Origin: Chloroflexota bacterium
GTDB taxonomy: Bacteria > Chloroflexota > Ktedonobacteria > Ktedonobacterales > Ktedonobacteraceae
Assembly: GCA_005881495.1 (NCBI GenBank)
Contig: VBHI01000347.1
Location: 1 to 16,936 of the forward strand
DNA length: 16,936 bases
Reading direction: 5' to 3'
The first letter of the stretch is position 1; every line of letters starts with the position of its first letter. A program made the position numbers and the translations under genes. Under the pieces are notes generated by a model. That model saw nothing but the letters and a program-made list of their open reading frames with translations, did not search any database and had not been told where the DNA came from. Below, one piece after another: positions 1 to 7,045 of the stretch.

Positions 1-531
1 GGTATTGCCGTAAATTCTATGCAGCAGAGTAATCTATCACATATCTATGCGGTGGGTGACTGTACAGGTGGGCACGCCCTGGCCAGTATAGCCATGAAAC
101 AGGGGAAGGTGGCCGCCGAAGTCCTCTCAGGTCAACGGGTACAGTTTGCGCCTCTGGTGACGCCACTGGTTGTTCACACGACGCCAGAAATAGCCACCAT
201 TGGCTATACGGCGGAAAAGGCAAAACAGGAAGGCTATAACATTGTTACAGGACGCTTCCCCCTGGCAGCTAATGGGCGTGCTTTGACGCTTGGCAGCGAT
301 ACCGGGGTTGCTCTCGTGGTTGCGAATGCGGATGATAGTGCTTTGCTTGGCGCAACCATAGTTGGTCCGCGCACGGGTGACTTGATCGGGCAGGTTACAC
401 TGGCCATCGAAATGGGCGCAACGCTGACCGATCTTTCAGAGATTCTATATGCTCACCCTGGTCTCAATGAAGTCCTGCTTGAGAGTGCTGAAGGTGCATT
501 GGGAAGAGCGGTGCATATACTTACTTCATAG
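1..531 (+). CDS. Dihydrolipoamide dehydrogenase-type flavoprotein, C-terminal part (5' end outside window)
   Basis: The frame is open from base 1 and ends at TAG 529-531, so only the last 176 residues are present. They begin with the end of the NAD/FAD region (HIYAVGDCTGG, the FAD-binding motif of class I pyridine nucleotide-disulfide oxidoreductases). The dimerisation domain follows, with TTPEIATIGYT and FPLAANGRAL. The catalytic dyad His152/Glu157 (numbered from the window edge) sits in AHPGLNEVLLES, which matches the HxHPTxxE signature of lipoamide dehydrogenases. In the family this His-Glu pair relays protons to the partner subunit's redox disulfide. The N-terminal CxxxxC is not visible. 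Mercuric reductase is less likely because the C terminus has no vicinal cysteine pair. The enzyme probably reoxidises lipoyl groups of 2-oxoacid dehydrogenase complexes, but which complex cannot be told here. Family confidence is high; the exact role is moderate. Confidence 0.9.
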   Translation, partial: GIAVNSMQQSNLSHIYAVGDCTGGHALASIAMKQGKVAAEVLSGQRVQFAPLVTPLVVHTTPEIATIGYTAEKAKQEGYNIVTGRFPLAANGRALTLGSDTGVALVVANADDSALLGATIVGPRTGDLIGQVTLAIEMGATLTDLSEILYAHPGLNEVLLESAEGALGRAVHILTS

Positions 532-580
532 CGTTCGCCCCTACTATAACACGAACGGAACGTCCAGCCGTGTAGAGTAG

Positions 581-600
581 GGGCGGGGCTTGCCCCGCCC
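581..600. repeat. G+C-rich palindrome (taggggcg-family interspersed repeat)
   Basis: Nine-base perfect arms GGGCGGGGC (581-589) and GCCCCGCCC (592-600) surround TT, preceded by GTAG. The same GTAGGGGC core recurs at 5295, 13395, 16701 (reverse) and 16750, so this is read as a member of a dispersed repeat family. It lies just past the flavoprotein stop and could fold in RNA, but it has no T-run. Confidence 0.6.
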
Positions 601-654
601 TGGGAGCGGCGCGAGACGCGGCCATTGATACCATTTGGAGTTCCTTAACTTGAC

Positions 655-689
655 GCCTATTGGGCGACCACAAGGGTCGCCCAATAGGC
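655..689. terminator. Bidirectional terminator-like hairpin between converging genes
   Basis: A perfect 15-base stem pairs GCCTATTGGGCGACC (655-669) with its complement (675-689) around a 5-base loop. It starts one base beyond the stop codon of the minus-strand XPB-like helicase gene and lies 123 bases beyond the plus-strand flavoprotein stop. On the plus strand it is followed by a T-rich tract (TTTATTCTTTC). On the minus strand there is no T-run. It most likely ends transcription from both sides. Confidence 0.7.
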
Positions 690-690
690 T

Positions 691-2106
691 TTATTCTTTC
701 CTGCGTTTAGCCATATCCTCCTCAGTGGTCCCTGTAGTCACCAGTTCGTATAACAAAGCTTCACCAGCCTTGGGACGTAATATACGCCCAAGGCGCTGGA
801 CATACTCGCGTTTTGTGCTATTGCCACTGACGATAATCGCCACGCGGCAATCAGGTATATCGACCCCTTCGTTCAGTACCCGCCCCGTTACCAGTTTAGT
901 ATACTGACCCGCACGAAATCGCTCAAGGATGGTGCGGCGTTCCTCCGCGGGAGTTTTGTACGTAATGCTTGGCAGGCAGAAGCGATGGCTGATTTCGTCG
1001 ACAACAGGGTTGTATTCAGAGAAGAGAAGAACCATATCATCAGCATGTTCCTGCAACAGGCGCTCGATCTCGCTATATTTGGCGGGAGCATTCAGCGCGA
1101 TATGGCGAGCTTCGCGCCATGCCAGCATCGCGGCGCGTGCCTCGGGATCTCGTGCGCTGAGAAAGATCAGCTGCTGCTGGAAATCCTCGGGCGAACGAAT
1201 CACGATACGGCGACGGCGCAGAAATGACGTGTAGATGTGGCGCTGTTCGGCATAGCGTACTTCATCTTCGCCCGACAAAGCAATATCGATAAGCTTTTCT
1301 TGATAGTGCGCAAGATAATGTCCCTGCGTCAATTCCGTGGGCGAACGCCGGTACACTTCTGGCCCTATGAGAGCATCCAGGTCGACATGCGCCATATCGC
1401 TGCGCTCTGGAGTGGCGCTCAGGCCCAGGCGGAGTGGTGTAAAGGCGCTCTCGGCGATGAGGCGATAGGTTGGCGCTGGTAAGTGATGGCATTCATCGAA
1501 GATGAGCAGGCCAAAGCGGCGCAGTTCACGAGGATACAGCGCAGCGGAATCGTAGGTAATGATGGTAATCGGCTTGAGCTTCCTCTCTCCACCGCCAAAG
1601 ATGCCGATATCGTCTGTGTTGAGCGAGAGCGCAGAGGCAAGTGCCGCCCGCCATTGTTGCAAGAGATCAATCGTCGGTACCACCGCCAGTGTCCACAGAC
1701 CGGCCTCAGCAATAGCCATCGCCGCCACGAACGTTTTACCCGCACCCGTAGGAAGCACAACAACACCCGCGCTGCCTTCTGCGAGCCAGGCTGTCAGTGC
1801 CTCCTCCTGGTACGGTCTCGGCTCCATATTGAGCGATGTAGAGAAGGGTAGCGCGGGTTTCTCATCAAAAGCGACCGTAAATGCTGTTTGCTGTTGGCGC
1901 AATGCCTGTTTCACGATGCTGAAATGAATTGGCTGTGTCCGTAAAAAATGATAGCGTTTATCACGCCCCATCTTGGCCCGTACCTCTTTGGGCAGGTTTG
2001 TGCCGAAAAGCTTATCGATCAGCTCAGTTGTTGGTAGTTCCAACATTTCAGCAGGTGGTGTAATGATAAGGTCGCGTCCCCTCAGGTCAATAGTAGTTAC
2101 TGGCAT
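691..2106 (-). CDS. XPB/Rad25-like SF2 DNA helicase
   Basis: A 471-residue superfamily 2 helicase. The Q-like PYQ (98-100) precedes Walker A PTGAGKT (119-125). Walker B is DECH (204-207), motif III SAT (230-232), motif V around TGRVLNEGVDIP (407-418), and motif VI QRLGRILRP (437-445). The stretch after motif III (ATPERSD...LDALIGPEVY, 231-252) aligns by eye with the XPB segment that carries the Arg-Glu-Asp (RED) motif. Here that motif reads Arg-Ser-Asp. An approximately 95-residue N-terminal region precedes the motor. XPB-family proteins are ATP-driven duplex-opening helicases; in bacteria their role is poorly defined. The ATG at 2106 begins 5 bases after the dprA-like stop, so the gene is the last of a three-gene operon. 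No strong ribosome site is visible (GACGAG only), which suggests translational coupling. ComFA or a type III restriction motor were considered less likely: no ComFA zinc cysteines and no nuclease domain are present. Confidence 0.88.
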   Translation of the reverse strand: MPVTTIDLRGRDLIITPPAEMLELPTTELIDKLFGTNLPKEVRAKMGRDKRYHFLRTQPIHFSIVKQALRQQQTAFTVAFDEKPALPFSTSLNMEPRPYQEEALTAWLAEGSAGVVVLPTGAGKTFVAAMAIAEAGLWTLAVVPTIDLLQQWRAALASALSLNTDDIGIFGGGERKLKPITIITYDSAALYPRELRRFGLLIFDECHHLPAPTYRLIAESAFTPLRLGLSATPERSDMAHVDLDALIGPEVYRRSPTELTQGHYLAHYQEKLIDIALSGEDEVRYAEQRHIYTSFLRRRRIVIRSPEDFQQQLIFLSARDPEARAAMLAWREARHIALNAPAKYSEIERLLQEHADDMVLLFSEYNPVVDEISHRFCLPSITYKTPAEERRTILERFRAGQYTKLVTGRVLNEGVDIPDCRVAIIVSGNSTKREYVQRLGRILRPKAGEALLYELVTTGTTEEDMAKRRKE

Positions 2107-2111
2107 GTTAT

Positions 2112-3116
2112 CTACTCGTCATGCGTAGCAAAGAGCATAGGTTGTTCTGAACGCTCGGGCTTTTCACTTTGTTTCTGTTGTAATACGGCACTCTCAAAGA
2201 GGAGAGACGAGCATACCTCGGCCATATTCTCTGCTGGCCACGGAAAGGCTAGCCCTCCTAGTTTAATAAGCGCCTCATTTCCACCAAGCATTGGTGAAGA
2301 AAGTGTTTGGCGTACGTAGAGTGATCGCCCCTGCTTCAATGCACCGTTTGCGCCTTCCCAGGTGCCACCTTTCGTATCTGACTCTGCGACAATCACCACC
2401 TGGGACAATCCTGTAACCACCTTGTTTCGTTCCATTGCACGACTCACTACCCATTGAGCATCAGGGTGGAACTGGCTCAGCAAGAGCACGTTGCCTATTT
2501 CAATTTTGGGAACGAGGTTCCGCATTTGCACCCCGCTGAGCTTGCGAATCCCATGTGGAAGGACAACCGTGGTGTGTCCGTTTGGCACACTACTCGCGCC
2601 TTCATAGGCCGCCCGATCAACACCGCGAGCGTTCCCGCTAATAACGTTTGCTCCGTTTTCTGCCAGGTATCTTGCTACTTCATGGGTAAATGTCAGACTC
2701 GTTTCTCCGGCATTGCGTGAACCAATAATGCCGATAGTTTGGCGTTTCAGAATCTGCAAGTCACCAGCGTAACAAAGCACGGGTGGTATCTGATTGCGGT
2801 TGAGCGCCGATTTAAGGAGCCTGGGATAGTCTTCATCAAGCACCGTTAGCAAGTAAATATGCTCATTATGAAGCTGCTCCACCAGAAAAGCCTGTCCCAC
2901 CAGTTTCTCTTTCGCCTGTTCTAGCTTCTGAATAAACTCTGTTTTGAGATGACATGTCGTAATCCACTCTTGTGAACTGGCTGCAAAAAACTCCTCTAAT
3001 GTTCGTCCAAGTTGTTTACACCAGGTTACAAGTATATCGTTAACAATACGCGTAGATAACCCGCTCTCAAATGTCAATAGGAGCCAGCAAGCTTGCTCTT
3101 GTAAGTCTTTGTTCAT
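2112..3116 (-). CDS. DprA/Smf-like DNA-processing protein lacking the C-terminal winged helix
   Basis: A 334-residue protein with DprA architecture. The helical N-terminal region (about 1-60) resembles the family's SAM-like domain. DYPRLLK (96-102) is followed by a Rossmann (SLOG) fold with IGSRNAG (131-137), SGNARGVD (160-167, canonical SGxARGID), ERNKVVTGLS (229-238) and GGTWEGANGALKQGR (250-264). GGNEALIKLGG (278-288) closes the fold. DprA binds single-stranded DNA and loads RecA during transformation; related SLOG domains can bind nucleotides. The last ~45 residues are charged and low-complexity, with no recognisable winged helix. The motifs are somewhat diverged (SRNAGE instead of the usual SRxxSxYG), so this may be a specialised paralogue and not the housekeeping DprA. 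The ATG lies 9 bases after the recQ stop, with ribosome site GAGGGA overlapping the end of recQ. A gap of 5 bases leads to the XPB-like gene. Family call is firm; function is inferred. Confidence 0.87.
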   Translation of the reverse strand: MNKDLQEQACWLLLTFESGLSTRIVNDILVTWCKQLGRTLEEFFAASSQEWITTCHLKTEFIQKLEQAKEKLVGQAFLVEQLHNEHIYLLTVLDEDYPRLLKSALNRNQIPPVLCYAGDLQILKRQTIGIIGSRNAGETSLTFTHEVARYLAENGANVISGNARGVDRAAYEGASSVPNGHTTVVLPHGIRKLSGVQMRNLVPKIEIGNVLLLSQFHPDAQWVVSRAMERNKVVTGLSQVVIVAESDTKGGTWEGANGALKQGRSLYVRQTLSSPMLGGNEALIKLGGLAFPWPAENMAEVCSSLLFESAVLQQKQSEKPERSEQPMLFATHDE

Positions 3117-3125
3117 CTTATTCCC

Positions 3126-5177
3126 TCACTGGTCATCTGAATGGGCAGTACGGGTAATCGTTAGCGGATAGACCAGTTTCGCTCCTGCCTGCATCAATGT
3201 ATGCCCCACCTCGCGCAGCATATAACCTGAATCGTAAATGTCGTCGATGAGCAATAGCGTTCGCCCGCTGACATACTCGGGCGATTGTATCGAAAAAGCC
3301 CCTTTAACGTTTAGGGATTTTTGGGTCTGGTTCTTAAGATTCTTTTGTTCCTCTGTGAGACGCTCTTTTATCACGACAGGTAGATACTCGATATTCAACT
3401 GGCTGGCAATTTGCCGCGCAAAAGCTTCCACTAATGGCCCACTTTTCGTCGGTGGCACGCTTACTATACCATCGATAGTATGTATTGGATAGCGGGTACG
3501 TACCAATTGAACAGCACGGTTAACAAGGCTTAAGGCAAAGGGGCCTGCATCTTCATATTTACTTGCCCGCACCAGTCGACCTGTATTGCTCTTCCCATGG
3601 TAAGAAAGCGACCAGCCTGCTTCGTGGATGGGGTGTCGTTCTGTCCCACGCTTTTCGATGCGTGGCATAAAATCTTCTTCAAGAAAAAACGCCGCCGCTC
3701 CTTGAATTCTTCTCGAAGGTCTCACAGGCGGAAAGTTCGATTCTTGGCATACTCCACATTTTCTACAGCTGTATCCAGGCTCATCGCCAAGATAGGTGGT
3801 CAGATATTCCATGTAACAATTCTTACACTGAACATAGTTTTGTATGTTGCTCAACTCTTGCTGCTTTTGCTGTAGCACCGCATCATAGGCTGAAAAATCC
3901 ATTTGGCCCAAACGATCTACGTAAGAGTAAATTCGACTGTGGGAATTACGTTCAATCAGCCGTTGCTCCTCAAGGTCGGCTAGAATGGTACGCATTAGCG
4001 AACGTGGCAAACCTGTCGACACTAACATGTCAATCTCTCGCAGACCTTGCGGGCTGCAGCGTATCTGCGACAAAACCGGAGCATAATGCCTCCCTTCGGG
4101 CCTTGCGTTACGAATAAAGTATTCTTGGATCGTCAAATCGGCTGGATCATAAAGCAGGATACACCAGGCTACCTTCCCATCACGCCCGGCTCTTCCAATC
4201 TCCTGGTAGTAATGGATGGGAGATGCGGGAATATTATAGTGAATAACAAAACGTAGATCTGGCTTGTCGATACCCATGCCCAGGGCGTTGGTCGAACATA
4301 CTACTTTATATTGATTGCTCATCAATTTCTGTTCAATATCTTGCCGTACGCTATCTTCACGACCTGCATGATAGTAATCAGCATTGATTCCTCGCCGAAT
4401 TAAAAACGTTGCCACCTTTTCTGCATCATATTTTGTAGCAGTGTAGATTATCCCGGTCCCAGGGTAGTAGCGCAAAATCTCAGCCAGGTAACTCAGTTTC
4501 TCCTGGTCGCCTATCAAGGTTTCAACATTCAAGGATAGGTTTGGTCTTTGCATCGTACCCCGTATAACCTGCGTCTCATCTCCAATTTGTTGCAACACAT
4601 CTTGCTCAACACGCTTATTAGCGGTAGCAGTTAGCGCAAGTACAGGAACATTTTTAGGAAGAGCGCTCAATAATCGGACGATGCGCCGGTAATGAGGACG
4701 AAAATCATGCCCCCATGTAGAAATACAATGCGCCTCGTCAATCACGATCATACTGATACGCATATGAATGACGTTCGTTTGCCAATCCACATTGTCGAGT
4801 CGCTCAGGGGCAATAAAGAGAATTTTGAGTTCACCTGCTCTTGCGCGAGCAAGCGTCAGTTGATTGTCTTCTTCACTAAAATCCGAACTCACAATAGCTG
4901 ATGGTATGGCATAAGCATCGTTACATCTCTGACATTGATCCCTCATCAGCGCCTTGAGAGGGGAAAAGACAATAGTGAGATGAGGATAATAAAGGCTTGC
5001 TATCTGGTAACAGAGCGACTTACCCCATCCTGTACGTTGAATAGCCAGGATACGCTTGCCCTGTACAAGTTGCTCAATGATATCGCGCTGGCCCGCGTGA
5101 AATCCTGTGGAAATATGAAATCGCTCAATTAACAGCTTTTCTGGTGAATAACTCTGCCACGTAAACCCCGACACCAT
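3126..5177 (-). CDS. RecQ helicase fused to a ComFC-like phosphoribosyltransferase domain
   Basis: The chosen start (ATG at 5177, 683 residues) has a strong ribosome site GGGGAGGT five bases upstream. An in-frame ATG at 5201 adds 8 residues but has no such site. The RecQ core is complete: Walker A RTGWGKS (48-54), DEAH (147-150), TAT (183-185), QRPNL (209-213) and QEIGRAGRDG (325-334). The zinc module C454-x16-C471-x2-C474-x2-C477 has the same spacing as Escherichia coli RecQ, with an extra C451. Instead of an HRDC domain, the C terminus (about 570-683) is a type I phosphoribosyltransferase. It has ERLTEEQKNL...NVKGAF (605-627), as in ComFC, and a PRPP-binding loop LIDDIYDSG (643-651). RecQ unwinds 3'-tailed and branched DNA; ComFC acts in DNA uptake and transformation. 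The fusion joins a helicase to a ComFC-type domain in one chain, paralleling the ComFA-ComFC partnership. It is the first gene of an operon with dprA-like and XPB-like genes. Confidence 0.9.
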   Translation of the reverse strand: MVSGFTWQSYSPEKLLIERFHISTGFHAGQRDIIEQLVQGKRILAIQRTGWGKSLCYQIASLYYPHLTIVFSPLKALMRDQCQRCNDAYAIPSAIVSSDFSEEDNQLTLARARAGELKILFIAPERLDNVDWQTNVIHMRISMIVIDEAHCISTWGHDFRPHYRRIVRLLSALPKNVPVLALTATANKRVEQDVLQQIGDETQVIRGTMQRPNLSLNVETLIGDQEKLSYLAEILRYYPGTGIIYTATKYDAEKVATFLIRRGINADYYHAGREDSVRQDIEQKLMSNQYKVVCSTNALGMGIDKPDLRFVIHYNIPASPIHYYQEIGRAGRDGKVAWCILLYDPADLTIQEYFIRNARPEGRHYAPVLSQIRCSPQGLREIDMLVSTGLPRSLMRTILADLEEQRLIERNSHSRIYSYVDRLGQMDFSAYDAVLQQKQQELSNIQNYVQCKNCYMEYLTTYLGDEPGYSCRKCGVCQESNFPPVRPSRRIQGAAAFFLEEDFMPRIEKRGTERHPIHEAGWSLSYHGKSNTGRLVRASKYEDAGPFALSLVNRAVQLVRTRYPIHTIDGIVSVPPTKSGPLVEAFARQIASQLNIEYLPVVIKERLTEEQKNLKNQTQKSLNVKGAFSIQSPEYVSGRTLLLIDDIYDSGYMLREVGHTLMQAGAKLVYPLTITRTAHSDDQ

Positions 5178-5182
5178 AAAGG

Positions 5183-5190
5183 ACCTCCCC
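5183..5190 (-). promoter_or_regulatory. Ribosome-binding site deciding the recQ-PRTase start
   Basis: On the minus strand GGGGAGGT precedes ATG 5177 by five bases, optimal spacing for a Shine-Dalgarno site. The alternative ATG at 5201 would place this site inside the coding region, so 5177 is preferred. Confidence 0.75.
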
Positions 5191-5227
5191 CAACACACCA
5201 TGTTACATGGATGAATTTACATATAAC

Positions 5228-5254
5228 TGGCGCATTTTAAGCACAAATGCGCCA
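5228..5254. promoter_or_regulatory. Operator-like palindrome overlapping the operon promoter
   Basis: Perfect 10-base arms TGGCGCATTT (5228-5237) and AAATGCGCCA (5245-5254) are separated by 7 bases. The palindrome covers most of the promoter spacer, the whole -10 box and the expected start of transcription. A dimeric repressor bound here would block RNA polymerase. No regulator gene is adjacent, and the sequence is not a site I recognise (it is not the Bacillus-type LexA box). A role as an RNA hairpin is unlikely because most of it lies upstream of the start point. Confidence 0.65.
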
Positions 5255-5262
5255 ATTGTCAA
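5234..5262 (-). promoter_or_regulatory. Sigma70-type promoter of the recQ-dprA-xpb operon
   Basis: Read on the minus strand, a perfect -35 TTGACA (5257-5262) is followed by a 17-base spacer and a near-perfect -10 TAAAAT (5234-5239). Transcription would start near 5227, leaving a leader of about 50 bases before the ATG at 5177. The promoter overlaps a long palindrome described separately. Confidence 0.8.
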
Positions 5263-5294
5263 ATATACTCCGACATTTGGTTCTACTCGTCCAT

Positions 5295-5453
5295 AGTAGG
5301 GGCGATGCCTTGTGCTCGCCCTGCCCCGGGGCATGTGGTCGCCCGGTGACGGGGCCGATTCGACTCGCACTTTCATTCGCCAACAATGAGCCATGCGCCG
5401 CAGGCGCACCACCGCGCATGAAATTGATTTGGCCCCACCCCTAATTTCAGGGG
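5295..5453. repeat. Cluster of short G+C-rich palindromes upstream of the operon
   Basis: The 309 bases between the recQ and VOC genes hold no credible gene. Apart from the promoter they contain an AGTAGGGGCG repeat core (5295-5304), GGCGA...TCGCC (5301-5320), the palindrome GCCCCGGGGC (5323-5332), TGCGCC-GCA-GGCGCA (5394-5408) and a weak CCCCT...AGGGG hairpin (5438-5453). The last lies 34 bases past the VOC stop and might serve as a poor terminator. The AGTAGGGGC core is shared with other intergenic sites in the window. Confidence 0.5.
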
Positions 5454-5486
5454 AAAGTCATTTAAGCATGAGTTATGAAGAAGCGA

Positions 5487-5897
5487 TTATGTAACCTGGC
5501 TGATCTCCAGGAGGTTGCCGTCTGGATCGCGGAAGAAGCAGCGGATCTCTCCACCCCAGTCGACTGGCGGCGTCAAGAAGACGGCCCCTCGCGCTTTGAG
5601 CGTCTCATAGGCAGCACGGCAGTCCGGCACCCGAAGTGTCAACTCGTGGCTGACAGTATCAGGGTCCTGCGGTGGCGCAAAGGTGACCGTGGGCTTGTCT
5701 TTGGTAGGCCCACCGCCGGTCACCAGGAGCAGCCAGCTCCCCTGAAAAGTGAGGACGCACGAGGTGCCACCATACTCGCGGTAGACCGTGGCTCCCAACA
5801 CATCTCGATAGAACTGCCGCGAGCGGTCCATGTCGCTAACCACCAGCAGGTGGGTGAGGACAACCCCTTCCGTGGGAAATTCGGCTTGTGTCATCAT
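5487..5897 (-). CDS. VOC (glyoxalase/bleomycin-resistance/dioxygenase) superfamily protein
   Basis: A 136-residue single-module VOC protein. It shows the beta-alpha-beta-beta-beta layout twice: THLLVVSDMDRSRQFYRDVLG near the N terminus, then HELTLRVPDCRAAYETLKARGA, ending in FFRDPDGNLLEISQV. Candidate metal ligands are the His of THLLVV, the His of HELTL and the Glu of LLEIS, at family positions. The family includes glyoxalase I, extradiol dioxygenases and antibiotic-binding proteins, so the substrate cannot be named. Two adjacent ATG codons (5897 and 5894) follow an AGGAG ribosome site, at 4 and 7 bases respectively, and either may be used. The gene stands alone on the minus strand, 309 bases upstream of recQ and with its own leader, so it is probably not part of that operon. 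Confidence 0.88.
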   Translation of the reverse strand: MMTQAEFPTEGVVLTHLLVVSDMDRSRQFYRDVLGATVYREYGGTSCVLTFQGSWLLLVTGGGPTKDKPTVTFAPPQDPDTVSHELTLRVPDCRAAYETLKARGAVFLTPPVDWGGEIRCFFRDPDGNLLEISQVT

Positions 5898-6084
5898 TCG
5901 GCTCCTTTGAGCTATCTTTCTTTAATACCCATGACAGTATACCTCACTTGAGGCCCATTTTCCTGGTTAAGAAAGCTCCTCATACCCCTGGCCCAGAAGT
6001 ACCAATAGATAAGAAAAGACTGAACCTTAGAACCCCCCTCTTTGCGCTTGTCAGCACGTTTCATCCTGTATCATAACAAGCGCT

Positions 6085-6102
6085 ATACCGTAATAGCGGT
6101 AT
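6085..6102. promoter_or_regulatory. Inverted repeat upstream of the CAP-domain gene
   Basis: Arms ATACCG (6085-6090) and CGGTAT (6097-6102) flank TAATAG, 53 bases ahead of the GTG start. A good -10 box TATACT (6105-6110) follows directly, but no matching -35 box is seen at 16-18 bases. That pattern would suit an activator site or an alternative sigma factor; both are speculative. Confidence 0.35.
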
Positions 6103-6155
6103 CCTATACTACAACGAGAGAAGCAACAGCGTGGACGTATTAGAAAGGACTACCA

Positions 6156-6914
6156 GTGTTCCGAAAAACAGCTATTCGTTGGTTAGCCGCGTTAGCGTTA
6201 TGTGTGGTAGCTGGCGGTACTATGTCGTCGTTCGTAGCCTGGGCTGCGAGCGCAGCCTCAATGGACCGGGGTGCGGGCCTTGTACTCTTTGTACCAGCCC
6301 ACGGAGAACGATCTCTCGTAGGAGCAAGTCGTGTGGTGTCCAAAAATGTGGTGTCCACTGTGGTGACACAACAATGGACGTCACATGGCTGGTGGGGATA
6401 TTGCTGCACAGGCGATCATAGCACGCACAACACAGGCTCGGTTCCATTGCTGGCTCCCTGGGGTCCACCACCGATTACGACCGATTCGACGGCCATCGAG
6501 CGGTACTTATTTAACCAGATCAACCACGACCGCGCGGTCCGTGGTCTGTATCTCTATAGCTGGAACGCTACACTGGCGAATGGCGCTCGCCTCCATAGCT
6601 GGAATATGGCCCATTGTGGGTTCAGTCACTCCTGCCCGGATGGGGATAGCGCATTTGGATGCATGCGTATCACGTACGAATTCCCTAACAACAACGATTG
6701 TAGCGAGGCTATCTCCTCCACAGGAAGTACTGGGACACTCGCGAGCGAAGAAGCGGGTATCGGGTCGATTCAAGAAGGCATGGTGAACGAGCCAGATAGC
6801 CCAAGTAGCTGGCATCGTATTCACCTCACCTCACAAACGCTCCACAGTGTCGGAGTGGGTGTCTATGTCTCACCAGGTGGTACGGTCTACGCCACCGAAG
6901 ATATGGTGAGTTGA
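6156..6914 (+). CDS. Secreted CAP (SCP/PR-1-like) domain protein
   Basis: A 252-residue protein starting at GTG 6156, with AAAGGA ribosome site (6144-6149) six bases upstream. Residues 1-33 form a Sec-type signal peptide: basic MFRKTAIRW, then a hydrophobic core and an AWA/ASA cleavage region. A low-complexity Ser/Val/Pro-rich linker runs to about 110. The CAP domain fills about 113-252: YLFNQINHDRAVRG, the His of FSHSC (H158), SEAI (E184), WHRIH (H220) and the end motif VGVGVYVSPGGTVYATEDM. In CAP proteins such His/Glu residues line a shallow cavity. Six cysteines after the signal peptide (83, 84, 154, 160, 169, 182) suggest extracellular disulfides. The protein is likely exported or surface-exposed. 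Bacterial CAP proteins have varied, mostly unknown functions, so none is assigned. There are no operon partners. Confidence 0.85.
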   Translation: MFRKTAIRWLAALALCVVAGGTMSSFVAWAASAASMDRGAGLVLFVPAHGERSLVGASRVVSKNVVSTVVTQQWTSHGWWGYCCTGDHSTHNTGSVPLLAPWGPPPITTDSTAIERYLFNQINHDRAVRGLYLYSWNATLANGARLHSWNMAHCGFSHSCPDGDSAFGCMRITYEFPNNNDCSEAISSTGSTGTLASEEAGIGSIQEGMVNEPDSPSSWHRIHLTSQTLHSVGVGVYVSPGGTVYATEDMVS

Positions 6915-7045
6915 CGCGCCAACAGCACCAGGAGAATCAGAGAAAAGTGTCATTTATCGGTTAAAAATTACTGTTTACCAAATAACTTGCCACGAGGCCC
7001 TGCGCGGTAGAGCCTGCCTTTCTCAGTCGTCTCCCCATTTTCTCA

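Noticed and set aside
1..531. Mercuric reductase
   Set aside because: No C-terminal vicinal cysteines and the C terminus matches lipoamide dehydrogenase; the N-terminal part needed to exclude other family members is outside the window.
691..2106. Type III restriction subunit or ComFA
   Set aside because: No nuclease or methylase partner and no ComFA-type zinc cysteines; the segment after motif III matches XPB better.
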